A stretch of 64,000 nucleotides of DNA from the NCBI RefSeq assembly GCF_019139815.1, contig NZ_CP077079.1:682001-746000 (forward strand), in the 5' to 3' direction. Under the pieces are notes generated by a model. That model ran no database searches and was not told the origin of the DNA. It saw only the letters and a list, made by a program, of their open reading frames with translations. The translations under genes were made by a program, and so were the position numbers. This stretch comes from Pseudomonas asgharzadehiana (lineage in GTDB: Bacteria > Pseudomonadota > Gammaproteobacteria > Pseudomonadales > Pseudomonadaceae). This document shows, in pieces, positions 9,807 to 17,687 of the stretch. Positions within the stretch are counted from its first letter, which is position 1. Each line of letters opens with the position of its first letter.

Positions 9807-11050
9807 ACCGGTTCACTCGCACAGATTTCCGACAACATCCGCAACCGTCGCTTGGGTTCGCTGACAAACGGGTTGCGTTCGTCCCACGCATAACCGGCGA
9901 GGATCGAGCTGATCATGCGGCGAATATCCGGCGAACTGTCCGGGTGGAAGATCACGTCCTGGAACGTGCCCGCATACCAGCCTTCGACGTAGCAACGGAA
10001 GGTGTCGACGCCGCGCTTCAAGGGGGCGGCGAACTCGGTTTGCCAGTCCACGGTCTGGCCTTTGAGCTGACGGTCCAGCAGGCCGGCCGCCATGCTCGCC
10101 GAGCGCATGGCGATGGTCACGCCGGATGAAAATACCGGGTCGAGGAACTCCGCAGCATTGCCCAACAAGGCAAAGCCTGGGCCGTGCAACGCTTTGACAT
10201 TGGCCGAGTAGCCGCCGATGGTGCGCGCCGGCGTATCCCACACGGCGTTGTGCAGCACGCCGGACAGGCTTGGGGTTTCGTCGATAAAACCACGCAGGCA
10301 AGCGTCAAGGTCGGCGTCGCGGCCGTCGAAATGTTCCTTGGCCGCCACCACGCCCACCGAGCAGCGGCCGTTGCTGAAGGGGATGGTCCAGAACCAGATA
10401 TCGCGTTGGGTCGGGTGGGTGGTGATCAGGATCTTGGTGCGGTCGAAACCGGGGTGTTCGATGCGGTCTTCGACATGGGTGAACACCGCCTGGCGTACCG
10501 GGAAGTTCGACGGCGCCTCCAGGTCCAGCAAGCGCGGCAGCACGCGGCCATAACCGCTGGCGTCGAGCACGAACTTGGCTTTGAGGTGGTACTCGCTGCC
10601 GTTCTCGCGACGCACGTGCAGGTAACGGGTTTCGCCCTTGAAATCCACGCCGACGATGGTTTCGCCGTAGCGGATCTCCACGCCCTGCTGTGCGGCCTGG
10701 TCGGCCAGCAACTTGTCGAATTCGCCGCGCTGCACCTGGAAGGTGGTCGGCTTGCCGTTGCTGAAGGTGTCGCTGAAGTCAAAGGCGCTGTAGCGCTCGC
10801 CCCAGGCGAACGCGGCGCCGGTTTTCACTTGGAAACCGGCGGCCTGCACGGCATCAAGCATGCCGGCTTCTTCAATAAAGTCGATGCAGTGGGACAGCAG
10901 GCTTTCGCCGATCGAGAACCGCGGGAAATGCTGGCGCTCGATGATCAATACGTCATGCCCTTTGCGTTTCAGCAGCGCGGCGGCGATGGCTCCGGACGGG
11001 CCGGCGCCGATCACCACCACTTGGCGACGTTCCATTTCAACTATGGGCAC
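9803..11050 (-). CDS. FAD-dependent halogenase/oxidoreductase-like flavoprotein of the APE cluster
   Basis: This 415-residue protein has the FAD-binding fingerprint VVVIGAGPSGAIAA at residues 11-24. It then shows features of the flavin-dependent halogenase family: FPRFSIGESLL (42-52), a Lys in GFQVKTGAAF (Lys76, where family members carry the catalytic Lys) and the tryptophan pair W-F-W-T-I-P (219-224). Halogenation or hydroxylation of the aryl head group is possible. The family also includes geranylgeranyl-reductase-like enzymes, so the reaction is not settled. I chose the GTG at 11050 because AAGGAG lies 6 bases upstream; ATGs at 11068 and 11035 have no such site. Confidence 0.82.
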   Translation of the reverse strand: MPIVEMERRQVVVIGAGPSGAIAAALLKRKGHDVLIIERQHFPRFSIGESLLSHCIDFIEEAGMLDAVQAAGFQVKTGAAFAWGERYSAFDFSDTFSNGKPTTFQVQRGEFDKLLADQAAQQGVEIRYGETIVGVDFKGETRYLHVRRENGSEYHLKAKFVLDASGYGRVLPRLLDLEAPSNFPVRQAVFTHVEDRIEHPGFDRTKILITTHPTQRDIWFWTIPFSNGRCSVGVVAAKEHFDGRDADLDACLRGFIDETPSLSGVLHNAVWDTPARTIGGYSANVKALHGPGFALLGNAAEFLDPVFSSGVTIAMRSASMAAGLLDRQLKGQTVDWQTEFAAPLKRGVDTFRCYVEGWYAGTFQDVIFHPDSSPDIRRMISSILAGYAWDERNPFVSEPKRRLRMLSEICASEPV

Positions 11051-11086
11051 GAGGGCTCCTTGCCACATTGGCGATAATCACATTCA

Positions 11087-13417
11087 TTAGGCGTATTTGC
11101 GCTGGCCGGCCCAGGGCGCCAGCATAAAGCTGAAGGCCAGGCCCAGGCTGACCGATAGGCCGAAATTACTCACCGCGGGCGTACTGGATACGGCCAGCAG
11201 GCCAAACGACAACCAGGTCGTCAGCGCCGCCAGCAGTGTACCCAACAGGCTGACAGCAGCGCCGCCGATCTGTTCGCGCATCAGGATCGCGTAATCGACG
11301 CTGATCGCCGTGACCAGCAGCAAACCAAACAGGCTGAACAACGTCAGCGGCTGGCCCAGCCAACCGAGGCTGGCCAGGCTGCACAGCGCGGCCAGCAACG
11401 GCAGGGCGACGATGCGCAAGGCACCCCCGAAGCCGAACGGCAAGATCAGCAACAGCACGATCAGTACACACGACATCAGTTTCAATTCGGCGGCGCTGAC
11501 CTGTGTGTCGGCAAATACGCGGTTCAAGTCGCCGAGGCGGTCGACTAACTGCACGCCGGGCAAGTCCACCGCCTGCACACGCAGCAGCGCCGGATTGTTC
11601 AGGCCCTGCAGGCTGACCATCGCCGCCACGCCGCCATCCACCGGGCCGAGCCACAAGGTGCGCCAGGGTTCGGCCAACGGCCCTGTCAGCGCGGAGTCGA
11701 TGTCTTCGGTGGGCAGCGCTTGCAGGTGCGCGACTTCGGCTTGCAGGGCGCTCGCCGGTACGCCGAGGTCCAGCAACGGCTGCCAATGCTGCGCGAGTGC
11801 GTTCAGGGCCTCGCGCAGCTGTTGCTGCTCGGCCGGCAGGTTGACCAGTTGATTCAGTGCCAGGTAACCCTGGAGCTTGTCCATGTTCACCAGTTGGTCC
11901 AGACGCTGGCTCAAGGCGCGTTGGCGCTCCAGCAACTGTTGTTGGTTCTCGGCGCGCACCAGGAAGAACTGGCTGGTGGGCTGGAACCCGGTGATGCGCG
12001 CCACGGCCTGGGCCTCTTGCAGCAATTGCGGCGGCGCGCCGATCCACTGGCGGATATCGTTTTTGCTGTTCAGTTGCCACAGGCCCCCGGCGCAAAACAG
12101 CAGCACCAGCGCCAGCAGCACCGGGCTGGGTACACGCTTGAGCAAGGCCTCACGCAACAGCCACAGGCATTCGGCGATACGCAGTGGCCAGTGCGCCGGG
12201 CGCAGCTCCACGCCCTTGAGCAGCGCCGGCAACAGGCACACGGCGCACAGGTAGGCCCCGACCAGGCCTGCGGCAGAGAACACGGCGATTTGCGTCAGCG
12301 CCGGGAACGGCGTCCAGGCCAGCGCCAGGTAACCGATGCAACTGGTCGCCAGGCTCAGGCTCAGCCCCGGCAGGGTCAGGCGCAACGCCGGCCAACTGCG
12401 CCATGGCTTGAGGCTCCAGCTTTTTGTCAGGTAGTGCAGCGGGTAATCCACCGCCACGCCGATCAGGCTGGAGCCGAGTACCAGGGTCATCACATGCATA
12501 CGGCCAAACAGCGCCACGCAGGCCACGGCGCCAAACAGCATGCCCACCAGCACCGGCACGAAGGCCAGCAACACCCGCCAACGACGGAACGCCAGTAACA
12601 GCAATAACAGGATGCCCACGGTCGCGCCGCCGCCGACCCAGGTGATTTCCCGGGTGGCTTGCCGTTGACCGTTGGCGGCATACAGCAAGCCGCTGGCGGC
12701 CAGCAGTTGCGCACCCTGCTGGCCGGCCTGTGCGCGGCTGGCCTGGAGCAAGTCCGCCACCTGCAGCGGCAGTTTCATGTCGAAGGCATTGCCGGTGGTG
12801 CGCGCGCGCAGCAGCACCCAGCTTTTGCCGTCGGCATCGGCGATCAACGCGCCGCTGCCGATATCCAACTGCACCGCGCCGCGTTGCGGCTGGCTGTTCT
12901 GGATACGCCCGGTGAGGCCGAGCCAGTCCTCCTGGCTCGGCACCAGGCTGAAGCCGGTGAAGGGGTCAAACAGCGACTGCACACGTTGTTGGATAAACGC
13001 GTCGGGGTGTTCGATCAGTTGCTCGCGGTCCTTGGCCGAGAGCATTGCCAGGCGGCCGCGCAGCAATTGTTCGCGCAGCGCCGGCAGGTCGGCCTGCAGG
13101 TTCCACTGCACCTTTTCAAACAGGCCACTGGCCTGCCAGCGCTCGCCCAACTGCTGCGCCACGGCCACCGCTTGCTGGCGGTCGGCGTGCCCCACCAGCA
13201 CCAGCATTTCGCGGTTGAGCGGCTCTTGCACGCGCTGTTCGGCTTGCAGTTCCAAGGCATCCGGCGTGCTGCCCGGCACCAGCTCCATCAGGTTGGCCGA
13301 CAGCGGCGCGCCATGGCGCCACTGCCAGCCGGCCAGGGCCAGCACGGCCACCAGCAGGATCAGGAACAGGCGCGGCAACAGACGCTCACTGGGCAAAGTC
13401 GTGTTGCTCCGCTTCAC
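11087..13417 (-). CDS. MMPL/RND-type inner-membrane exporter of the APE cluster
   Basis: This protein of about 776 residues has one N-terminal helix, a large periplasmic domain, a membrane block, a second periplasmic domain and a final membrane block, the MMPL layout. The membrane helices include LVLGSSLIGVAVDYPLHYL and LFGLLLVTAISVDYAILM, the paired Asp-Tyr segments typical of MMPL/RND pumps. APE clusters carry such a pump (ApeM) with a LolA-like chaperone, presumably to move the lipidated polyene toward the outer membrane. A GTG at 13417 overlaps the LolA gene by 32 bases; a TTG at 13396 preceded by GGAG is an alternative start. Confidence 0.85.
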   Translation of the reverse strand: MKRSNTTLPSERLLPRLFLILLVAVLALAGWQWRHGAPLSANLMELVPGSTPDALELQAEQRVQEPLNREMLVLVGHADRQQAVAVAQQLGERWQASGLFEKVQWNLQADLPALREQLLRGRLAMLSAKDREQLIEHPDAFIQQRVQSLFDPFTGFSLVPSQEDWLGLTGRIQNSQPQRGAVQLDIGSGALIADADGKSWVLLRARTTGNAFDMKLPLQVADLLQASRAQAGQQGAQLLAASGLLYAANGQRQATREITWVGGGATVGILLLLLLAFRRWRVLLAFVPVLVGMLFGAVACVALFGRMHVMTLVLGSSLIGVAVDYPLHYLTKSWSLKPWRSWPALRLTLPGLSLSLATSCIGYLALAWTPFPALTQIAVFSAAGLVGAYLCAVCLLPALLKGVELRPAHWPLRIAECLWLLREALLKRVPSPVLLALVLLFCAGGLWQLNSKNDIRQWIGAPPQLLQEAQAVARITGFQPTSQFFLVRAENQQQLLERQRALSQRLDQLVNMDKLQGYLALNQLVNLPAEQQQLREALNALAQHWQPLLDLGVPASALQAEVAHLQALPTEDIDSALTGPLAEPWRTLWLGPVDGGVAAMVSLQGLNNPALLRVQAVDLPGVQLVDRLGDLNRVFADTQVSAAELKLMSCVLIVLLLILPFGFGGALRIVALPLLAALCSLASLGWLGQPLTLFSLFGLLLVTAISVDYAILMREQIGGAAVSLLGTLLAALTTWLSFGLLAVSSTPAVSNFGLSVSLGLAFSFMLAPWAGQRKYA

Positions 13418-13970
13418 TCAACGGTTGATCGGCGGTGCTGCCTTGCAGGCGCAATAGGGTGCTGTCGCCCTGGGTTTCCAGCAGTTCGATGGTGTGCACC
13501 AAGGCGCCACCGTCGATGTTGATCTGGTTGAACACCTGCTTGAGCAACATAGAGCGGGGGATCAGCGTGAGCTTCCACTGCGTGGCCTCGCCTTGCAGTT
13601 GCAGTTCGAAGTCGCGCTGCAGGCCGCTGCTGTCGCCCTGCAACACGGCGAGGAACAAGCGATTCTGCTCGGCGCCGGCGCTCTTGTTCGGCAGCAGTTG
13701 CCAGCCATTGGCGTCACGACGGGCAATGCCCTGGGCGCTGATGCGGTAGTCCTGCTGCAACGGAGTCTTGAGCAGCCACAACAGGCCGTGGTTTTTGGCG
13801 AGGACGAAGGAGCCCTGGCTGACCAGCGGTTGCGGCAGGGCACGCAGGTGTTTTTCCTGGATGAAACTGCCGTGGATCACTGAAGGCTTTGCCAACTGGT
13901 CGCTGAGTTGTTGCAGGTCAAAAGCGCATGCTGTGCCTGAAACGCTCAACAACAGCATAAACCCGATCAC
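13386..13970 (-). CDS. LolA-like outer-membrane lipoprotein carrier protein of the APE cluster
   Basis: The mature region (FDLQQLSDQLAKPSVIHGSF, then FIQEKHLRALPQPL) is characteristic of LolA-like periplasmic carriers, preceded by a short signal peptide ending SGTACA. LolA-type proteins ferry acylated cargo across the periplasm. The REP element at 13971-14070 directly abuts the first usable start (GTG at 13970; ATG at 13958 is the alternative), so the native 5' end and ribosome binding site may have been replaced. The frame reads on through the REP into the next gene, but that part is not coding. Confidence 0.8.
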   Translation of the reverse strand: MIGFMLLLSVSGTACAFDLQQLSDQLAKPSVIHGSFIQEKHLRALPQPLVSQGSFVLAKNHGLLWLLKTPLQQDYRISAQGIARRDANGWQLLPNKSAGAEQNRLFLAVLQGDSSGLQRDFELQLQGEATQWKLTLIPRSMLLKQVFNQINIDGGALVHTIELLETQGDSTLLRLQGSTADQPLSEAEQHDFAQ

Positions 13971-14070
13971 TGTGGGAGCGGGCTTGCTCGCGAAGGACTT
14001 GAGGGCGCCGCAGCGTGTCAGGTACCCAGCGATATCGTTAACGACCTTCGCGAGCAAGCCCGCTCCCACA
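13971..14070. repeat. REP palindrome pair (GTGGGAGCGGGCTTGC type) inside the APE operon
   Basis: Perfect 26-base arms run from TGTGGGAGCGGGCTTGCTCG (starting at 13971, arm ending 13996) to the mirrored arm at 14045-14070, around a 48-base centre. It belongs to a different REP family from the other elements in the window, which have GTGGGAGGGGG. It is the only REP inside the operon and sits between the thioesterase gene and the start of the LolA-like gene. Confidence 0.9.
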
Positions 14071-14077
14071 GGGGATC

Positions 14078-14503
14078 TCATTTCAAGGCTCTCTCTACGG
14101 CGTCTGTAAATATTTTGGGCGAGGCCAACTGCATCTCGCGGCTGGCCATTTCCACGGCCACTTGCACGGTGCTGGCGCGGGTCAAGCGCTCGCCGCTGGC
14201 CAGGTCGGTAATCAGGTAGTTGACCTTCAAGCGGTTCTCCCATTCCACCAGGCTGGCGCGCACGTTGATGGTCTGGCCAAAGATCGCCCCGCGCACATAG
14301 CGCAGTTGCATGTCGATCACCGGCCAGGCGTAGCCGGCTTCGAGCATGGCCGTGTAGTTGTGGCCGATCTTGTCCAGCAGCGCGCAACGCGCCACTTCCA
14401 GGTACTTCACGTAATGCCCGTGCCAGACCACGTTCATGGTGTCGACGTCGAAAAACGGCACGAGGATTTCGGTGTCGCTGTGCAATACGCCTTGGCTACG
14501 CAT
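14078..14503 (-). CDS. apeK: Acyl-ACP/CoA thioesterase of the 4HBT hotdog family (ApeK-like)
   Basis: This 141-residue protein has the 4-hydroxybenzoyl-CoA thioesterase signature PFFDVDTMNVVWHGHYVKYL, with the catalytic Asp in the usual place. In APE clusters it is taken to release or proofread acyl chains from the ACP. The ATG at 14503 overlaps the upstream ammonia-lyase stop by 8 bases. The last codons run to 14078, seven bases short of the REP element. Confidence 0.88.
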   Translation of the reverse strand: MRSQGVLHSDTEILVPFFDVDTMNVVWHGHYVKYLEVARCALLDKIGHNYTAMLEAGYAWPVIDMQLRYVRGAIFGQTINVRASLVEWENRLKVNYLITDLASGERLTRASTVQVAVEMASREMQLASPKIFTDAVERALK

Positions 14504-16037
14504 GCAGCCTCCAGTGTTGTTCGGCGATGCGTTGCAGGCACAGGCGCAGTTCGCCTTCCAGGGCACGGTCTTCGATGACCGGCGGGAAGTCCTTGGCCAG
14601 CGCTTCGTGCATTGCGGCCAGTGCGGGCGGCAATGGGCGTGCATCCGCGGCCTGGGCGCGTAGCCACACGCCCTGGTTGGCGGCGAGCAAAGTGGCGGCG
14701 GCGACCTGCTCGGTCAGTTCCAGCACGCGGATCGCATCGCGGGCGGCGATGGTGCCCATGCTGACTTTGTCCTGGTTATGGCACTCGGTGGAGCGCGAGA
14801 ACACGCTGGCCGGCATGGTGTTTTTAAGGGCCTCGGCGGTCCAGGCACTGGTGCCGATCTGCACGGCCTTGAAGCCGTGGTTGATCATTGCGCGGTCGGC
14901 CGGGGCGCCGGACAGGTTGCTCGGCAGGCCGTGGTTGTAGCGCACGTCCACCAGCAGCGCGAGCTGGCGATCCAGCAGGTCGGCGACGTTCGCCACCAGG
15001 GTCTTGAGGCTGTCCATGGCAAAGGCGATATGCCCGCCGTAGAAGTGCCCGCCGTGCAGCACGCGCTCTTCTTCAGCGTCGATGATCGGGTTGTCGTTGG
15101 CGCTGTTCAGTTCGATCTCAATAAAGGACCGCAGCCAGTTCAGGCTGTCGGCCAGCACGCCAAGCACATGGGGCGCGCAGCGCAGGGAGTAGCGGTCCTG
15201 CAGGCGGTGCAGCGGCGCGGTCGGTGCGTCGATGGCCAAGTCCTGGCGTAGCCACGCGGCGACTTGCATTTGCCCCGGATGCGGTTTGGCGGCGAACAGG
15301 CGTTCGTCGAAGTGTTCCGGGTTGCCTTGCAGCGCCACCACGTTGAGCGCGGTGATGCGCGTGGCCAGTTGCAGCAGGTAGTCGGCGCGGGCGAAGGCCA
15401 GGCAGGCGAGGCCGGTCATCACAGCGGTGCCGTTCATCAGCGCCAGGGCTTCCTTGGGGCGCAAAACCAGCGGGGTCCAGCCCAGTTCGCGATGTACATC
15501 GGCGGCCTGGCGGCGTTCGCCACGGAACATTACCTCGCGCTCGCCGGACAGGGTCGCGGCTACATAGGACAGCGGCGTCAAATCACCGCTGGCGCCCACC
15601 GAGCCTTCTTCCGGGATCAGCGGCAGTACGTCGTGCTCCAGGAACGCGTGCAGGCGCTCCAGCAGTTCCACGCGCACCCCGGACACGCCGTGGCACAGCG
15701 ACTGCAACCGCGCGGCGAGCACCGCGCGAGTGGCTTGGGCATCGAGCAACTTGCCCAGGCCACAGCCGTGGAAGGTATACAGGTGGCGCGGCAAGGCTTC
15801 GACGTGCTGCAACGGCACGGCCACCACGCACGAGTCGCCGTAGCCGGTGGTCACGCCGTAGATCACGCCTTCCTTGTCCAGCAGCGAGTCGAGGAACTGC
15901 GCGCCCTTGGCGATGCGCTGGCGATACGCGGCATCGCCCTGCAACTGCGTGGGCGCCTGACGGTTGGCCAGGGCCAGCACGTCTTCGATGCGCAGGGGGC
16001 GTTCGCCAAAGGTTACCGGCTCAAGATGCGTCGTCAT
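14496..16037 (-). CDS. Aromatic amino acid ammonia-lyase (HAL/PAL/TAL family), likely starter-unit supplier
   Basis: This 513-residue protein has the MIO-forming tripeptide Ala149-Ser150-Gly151 in GSVGASGDLTPLSYVA, a catalytic-Tyr region (YGVTTGYGD) and the downstream family segment NDNPIIDAEEERVLHGGHFYG. It lies inside the APE operon rather than in a hut operon, so it probably deaminates tyrosine or phenylalanine to a coumarate/cinnamate-type starter. The substrate-selectivity pair reads Phe89-His90, unlike Ser-His of HAL, His-Leu of bacterial TAL or Phe-Leu of PAL. Substrate is therefore open. The ATG at 16037 overlaps the acyltransferase gene by 17 bases. Confidence 0.9.
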   Translation of the reverse strand: MTTHLEPVTFGERPLRIEDVLALANRQAPTQLQGDAAYRQRIAKGAQFLDSLLDKEGVIYGVTTGYGDSCVVAVPLQHVEALPRHLYTFHGCGLGKLLDAQATRAVLAARLQSLCHGVSGVRVELLERLHAFLEHDVLPLIPEEGSVGASGDLTPLSYVAATLSGEREVMFRGERRQAADVHRELGWTPLVLRPKEALALMNGTAVMTGLACLAFARADYLLQLATRITALNVVALQGNPEHFDERLFAAKPHPGQMQVAAWLRQDLAIDAPTAPLHRLQDRYSLRCAPHVLGVLADSLNWLRSFIEIELNSANDNPIIDAEEERVLHGGHFYGGHIAFAMDSLKTLVANVADLLDRQLALLVDVRYNHGLPSNLSGAPADRAMINHGFKAVQIGTSAWTAEALKNTMPASVFSRSTECHNQDKVSMGTIAARDAIRVLELTEQVAAATLLAANQGVWLRAQAADARPLPPALAAMHEALAKDFPPVIEDRALEGELRLCLQRIAEQHWRLHA

Positions 16038-16956
16038 CGGTCTTCCAGAAAGGGTAAAAGTTGAACCATTGTTGGGGCGCTTGCAGGCAGAACTGGCCCA
16101 GGCGCGCGGCGTAGCGCGCGGTCCATTGAGCGATGACCTGCTCGCGGGTGCTGCGCTTCCATTCGATCGATGGCGCGAACGGCTCAATAGTCAAGTGATA
16201 GCGGCCCTGCTGCTTGAGGCACATGAGCAGGTTCACCGGGCATTTGAGCAGGCCCGCCAGCAGCCACGGGCCTTGAGGAAATGCCGCGTCATGGCCGAGG
16301 AAATCCACGCGCACCGTGCGCCCGCCGTGCAGCGGTACGCGGTCGCCGGCAATGGCCAGCCACTCGCCGTCGTCCAGGCGCTGGCTGAGCAGCAGCATGG
16401 TGGCCGGGTCCAGCTCGCTGACCTGGATCAGGCGCAAATGGGTCGCGCCGGCTTCACCGAGCAAGCGGTTGAAACGTTCGGCGTGCTTGGTGTGCACCAG
16501 CACGTTCATGGTGACTTGTTCGCCAATCTCGGCCAGAGCGCGGCACACTTCGAGGTTGCCCAAGTGCGCGCCCACCAGCATCTGCCCGCGCTCGCCGCGC
16601 AGTTGCCCGCGTAATTGCGCCGGGTCGTTGATGTGGATCTGTTCCAGGCGCAGCTTGCCGTTCCACACGTCGAGCTTGTCGAGCAGGGCGTCGGCGAAGG
16701 CCATGAACTGGCCGAAGACGCTGCAATGGGACGGGCGCAACTCCTTGCGCTCGCTCCACTCGGCCAGGCGCCGTTGGTATTGCCAGGCGCTCTGGCGCGC
16801 CGTGCGGCCAAAAAGGAAAAAGTACAAGACGATGCCGTACAGCACCGGGCTCAGCACGCGTCGGCCGAGAACTTTGGCGGCGATGGCGGTGAGCCTCATC
16901 AGCCAGTAGCTGCCGCGCTCTTCGCGGTCGGCCCAGTGCTTGGTGCTGTCGGTCAT
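16021..16956 (-). CDS. Lipid A-type lauroyl/myristoyl acyltransferase-like protein
   Basis: This 311-residue protein has an N-terminal membrane anchor (near GIVLYFFLFG) and an LpxL/HtrB-like acyltransferase core with the His-x4-Glu-like motif in GAHLGNLEV (H-L-G-N-L-E). It is expected to acylate the glycosylated aryl polyene on the inner membrane. In some APE clusters this activity is fused to the glycosyltransferase as one protein (ApeJ, from memory). Here the two are separate genes sharing an ATGA overlap. Confidence 0.85.
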   Translation of the reverse strand: MTDSTKHWADREERGSYWLMRLTAIAAKVLGRRVLSPVLYGIVLYFFLFGRTARQSAWQYQRRLAEWSERKELRPSHCSVFGQFMAFADALLDKLDVWNGKLRLEQIHINDPAQLRGQLRGERGQMLVGAHLGNLEVCRALAEIGEQVTMNVLVHTKHAERFNRLLGEAGATHLRLIQVSELDPATMLLLSQRLDDGEWLAIAGDRVPLHGGRTVRVDFLGHDAAFPQGPWLLAGLLKCPVNLLMCLKQQGRYHLTIEPFAPSIEWKRSTREQVIAQWTARYAARLGQFCLQAPQQWFNFYPFWKTDDDAS

Positions 16957-17687
16957 ACCTGCCACCGTCGCCACAGAATCATCGGCGCGCGCACCAACAT
17001 GCCGAAGAACAGCCGGGTGTGCATGGCGCTGATGCGCACGTTGTCGTGGAACAGCCGGAAATGCGACAGGCCGTCGGCGGGGTAGTGCACCTTCGTCGGC
17101 AACCATCGCATCGGTTGGTTGCGCCAGGCCAGGCGCACCAGGATGTCCGAGTCGAAGTCCATGCGCGTGCCGATGTAGGCCGAGTCCATCAGCGCCAGCA
17201 CCGGCGTCAGGGGGTATACGCGAAAGCCGCACATCGAGTCGCGGATCTGCAGCGACAGCGTGTTGATCCACACCCACACGTGGGTCAGGTAGCGTGCGTA
17301 GAGACGGCCTTTGGGCACGCTTTCATCGTATTCGGGGTAGCCGCAGATGATGGCATCGGGGTGCCTGCGCGAGGTGTCGATAAAGGTCTCGACTTCGCGC
17401 AGGTCATGCTGGCCATCGGCGTCGACTTGCAGCGCATGGCTGTAGCCCAGGCGCGCCGCTTCGCGAAAACCGGCCATGACGGCGCCGCCCTTGCCCAGGT
17501 TATGGGGCAGGGTCACCAGGGTGACGTGCTCCAGGGTCGCCAATTGCGCCAACACCGCCGCGCACGCCGAGCTGCTGCCGTCGTCCACCAGCAGGCACGG
17601 CAGGCCACTGTTCAACAGGCTTTGGACCACCGCAGGCACGGCGGCCTCGTGGTTGTAGACCGGGATCAGTGCGCAGGGGCTATGCAT
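16953..17687 (-). CDS. Family 2 glycosyltransferase of the APE cluster
   Basis: This 244-residue GT-A protein starts with the GT2 segment CALIPVYNHEAAVPAVVQSL and the UDP-binding aspartates CLLVDDGSS. It also has the metal-binding DxD-like motif LQVDADGQHD. It lacks membrane helices of the polyprenyl-glycosyltransferase type. It probably adds a sugar to the aryl polyene or links it to a lipid. It overlaps the ligase gene by 8 bases and the acyltransferase by 4. Confidence 0.88.
   Translation of the reverse strand: MHSPCALIPVYNHEAAVPAVVQSLLNSGLPCLLVDDGSSSACAAVLAQLATLEHVTLVTLPHNLGKGGAVMAGFREAARLGYSHALQVDADGQHDLREVETFIDTSRRHPDAIICGYPEYDESVPKGRLYARYLTHVWVWINTLSLQIRDSMCGFRVYPLTPVLALMDSAYIGTRMDFDSDILVRLAWRNQPMRWLPTKVHYPADGLSHFRLFHDNVRISAMHTRLFFGMLVRAPMILWRRWQV

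Noticed and set aside
13971..14387. Longer form of the LolA-like protein reading through the REP element
   Set aside because: The extension would translate the REP palindrome and the antisense-like frame of the thioesterase gene; a signal peptide begins only at 13958-13970.
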